DNA of 32,188 nucleotides from Euprymna scolopes (lineage: Eukaryota > Mollusca > Cephalopoda > Sepiida > Sepiolidae). Location: the NCBI GenBank assembly GCA_024364805.1, contig CM044488.1, forward strand, positions 43,086,469-43,118,656, given 5' to 3'. A program made the translations under genes and the position numbers. This document shows positions 30,640 through 32,188 of the stretch, in pieces (within the stretch, counting starts at the first letter, position 1; the number at the start of each line of letters is the position of its first letter). The notes under the pieces were generated by a model that searched no databases, was not told the DNA's origin, and was given only the letters and a program-made list of their open reading frames with translations.

Positions 30640-31211
30640 TAGCGAAAACATTCGAACGGAAGGTGCATATTGTTGCTATTAGGAATAATATAAAGGGTGG
30701 GTCGACTCAGTGCCCACTCTCCTCACAGATTCGCCTCTGTGGTGAATAAGTTAAAAATACATTTTTTTCAACACCCATTATTTAATGGCTCGTCGCTGAG
30801 TCACAACAAAGCCATTGTCTCAGCACTGAAAGCGTTCAATATTCCGGAGAGAAAGTTTGAGAAAAGCAAGAAACGAATTATGGCTGAGACTCGTTTGTTT
30901 CTTGGGTTTAAATTGGATATTTAGGTGAGGCACGTGTGGTGCGGAGTGAGCTTCGTGTTTGGTTCGTGTTTGGGGTTATGGAGTGGGTGAGGAGCGAGGT
31001 CAGTCAATACAAGGGGTCGATATATTCGTCTGCCGAAATAAGCAGTCCAAGCGGACACAAATAGAACTGAATTCAAGGTAGTCTACGATTTACACACGTT
31101 CATTTTTTTTTTCTTTTTATAGAGTGGGTTTATCTGATCCAGATACCTTGTATACGTAGTATACATTAAGTCACAAGAAACCATAGTTTTGTGCCAAAAT
31201 CTTGATAGAAG
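30638..31211. other. Unannotated DNA with one unsupported frame
   Basis: A 75-residue plus frame (30697-30924, MGRLSAHSPHRFASVVNKLK at its start) is more balanced in composition than most frames here. It has no domain I recognise, no signal peptide and no supporting context. It could be a fragment of a transposable element. Confidence 0.35.
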
Positions 31212-31277
31212 CCACCACCACCACCACCACCATCACATCATCATCATGATCATCACCATCATCATCCTCTTGTAGTG

Positions 31278-31311
<34 letters not shown>
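31212..31311. repeat. (CCA)n-(ATC)n-(ATA)n compound microsatellite
   Basis: Six CCA units pass into imperfect ATC/CAT units, then a short spacer and about ten ATA units from 31278. Confidence 0.95.
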
Positions 31312-31313
<2 letters not shown>

Positions 31314-32188
31314 CAACAGCAACAAAAAGGCAGATTCTTCGAACGAATAAAGGTACTAAGAAATACTATAATAAAAAAAATGCAGCAGTCTAGACCCAAA
31401 TGAGATAAATTAATAAGTGCTGATAAATACCCAGAAAGCAATATTGTGCTCCATAGTTCAATATAAATTATAAAATCACATTTTAAAAGACAATCTTTAA
31501 TTTACCCCTTAAGTCTAACACCTCTTGGCAGAGAATGTTCTTTTTTTTACCCTATTTGTTCCAAATGTTTTCTTTTTTACGTAACGTTTCGTTGATCCTT
31601 TCTTTCGGTAAAGAATCGTTGAGGTCGAAATTACTACCACTTTCTTTCTTATACCATTCTAAAAATAATCATATATTCATATGATATTCGAAAAAGATGC
31701 TACATCAAAGGGAGGTCACTCGTATATTCTTGTCCAGGGCTGCAAAATAGGCCTATTAAAGCTAATTTTCGCAAATATGGTCTTAATAAAAGCATTTGGG
31801 TCTTCAATAACTGTATTTGGCTTTTTTCAAAGTGTATCGTATTGACTAACTAAAAAAGTAACAAGCAGAATATTATATAGATTAGTGATTCTCATATTAT
31901 ATTAAATTCTATTGTAGGTGATCGTAACCTAATATATGATTTTCTTTCTTTGAGTCAGCTTACTCTCCAGCTTTCTCCTTGATCTATAATTTTCTTACTT
32001 CATCCCATAAGGGCAGATGTTTCCCTTTTTACTCTATATGTGGTCAGTCATTCTCGACTTTTCCATATCTTCACACATCACGGTTTTCCGATAATATCTC
32101 ATCTTTGTATATTTAAATAATAAAGTCATCAATAATATATATATATAAAAGAAACTCATTTCTTATCGTTGAGTACTTTCAGTTGAAT
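31312..32188. other. Unannotated AT-rich DNA
   Basis: No gene or element recognised. A short (TA)n lies near 32134-32146. Confidence 0.45.

Noticed and set aside
30697-30924. A 75-residue host gene
   Set aside because: No recognisable domain, no splice or promoter context, and the length is within chance expectation for this window.

Overview
This window looks like non-coding, repeat-dense DNA from a metazoan nuclear genome. An octopus-like cephalopod is my best guess. The grounds are the AT-rich base composition, the very dense dinucleotide and trinucleotide microsatellites, the tRNA-headed SINEs with (TA)n tails, and LINE proteins that resemble those I know from cephalopods. The species cannot be proved from the sequence alone. 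I see no intact host protein-coding gene, no rRNA and no convincing functional tRNA.

Layout, left to right. 1-2450: microsatellites, short tandem duplications and pyrimidine-rich DNA. 2459-3400: a hairpin-forming repeat, then two tRNA-derived SINEs of opposite orientation that meet on one (TA)n tract. 3400-5830: mostly unannotated DNA with a perfect small hairpin, a dispersed repeat carrying three telomere-type TTAGGG units, and a B-box hairpin. About 5870-8770: a decayed plus-strand LINE with an apurinic-type endonuclease remnant and reverse transcriptase (RT). 9678-10430: an orphan transposon end, a roughly 110-bp-arm inverted repeat and a 14-bp minisatellite. 10693-11705: a (GA)n run, a second copy of the TTAGGG-associated repeat, and an LTR-like fossil. 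12140-13050: a mariner with both inverted ends and TA target duplications but a deleted centre. 13140-14030: an 890-bp pyrimidine tract. 14239-14400: a hAT-type miniature element with an 8-bp target duplication. 17095-17960: a second internally deleted Tc1/mariner element. 18010-19115: a repeated block on both sides of a minus-strand LINE fragment related to the first LINE. 19579-23691: a near-complete minus-strand LINE with a restriction-enzyme-like endonuclease (RLE), flanked on both sides by (TAA)n. 24478-25465: a tandem-repeat-bearing element with a Helitron-like 3' end, also abutting (TAA)n. 25517-29300: mostly unrecognised DNA. 29303-30637: a 133-bp duplication, (TAG)n, (GA)n and a decayed 65-70-bp satellite ending in (TA)n. 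30638-32188: no recognised gene, a few microsatellites.

The annotated parts do not work together as a pathway. They record successive transposon insertions. The most informative biology is insertion-site choice (RLE LINE in TAA microsatellites), structural capture (SINE tails and Helitron-like ends sharing a hairpin design) and repeated internal deletion of mariner copies.
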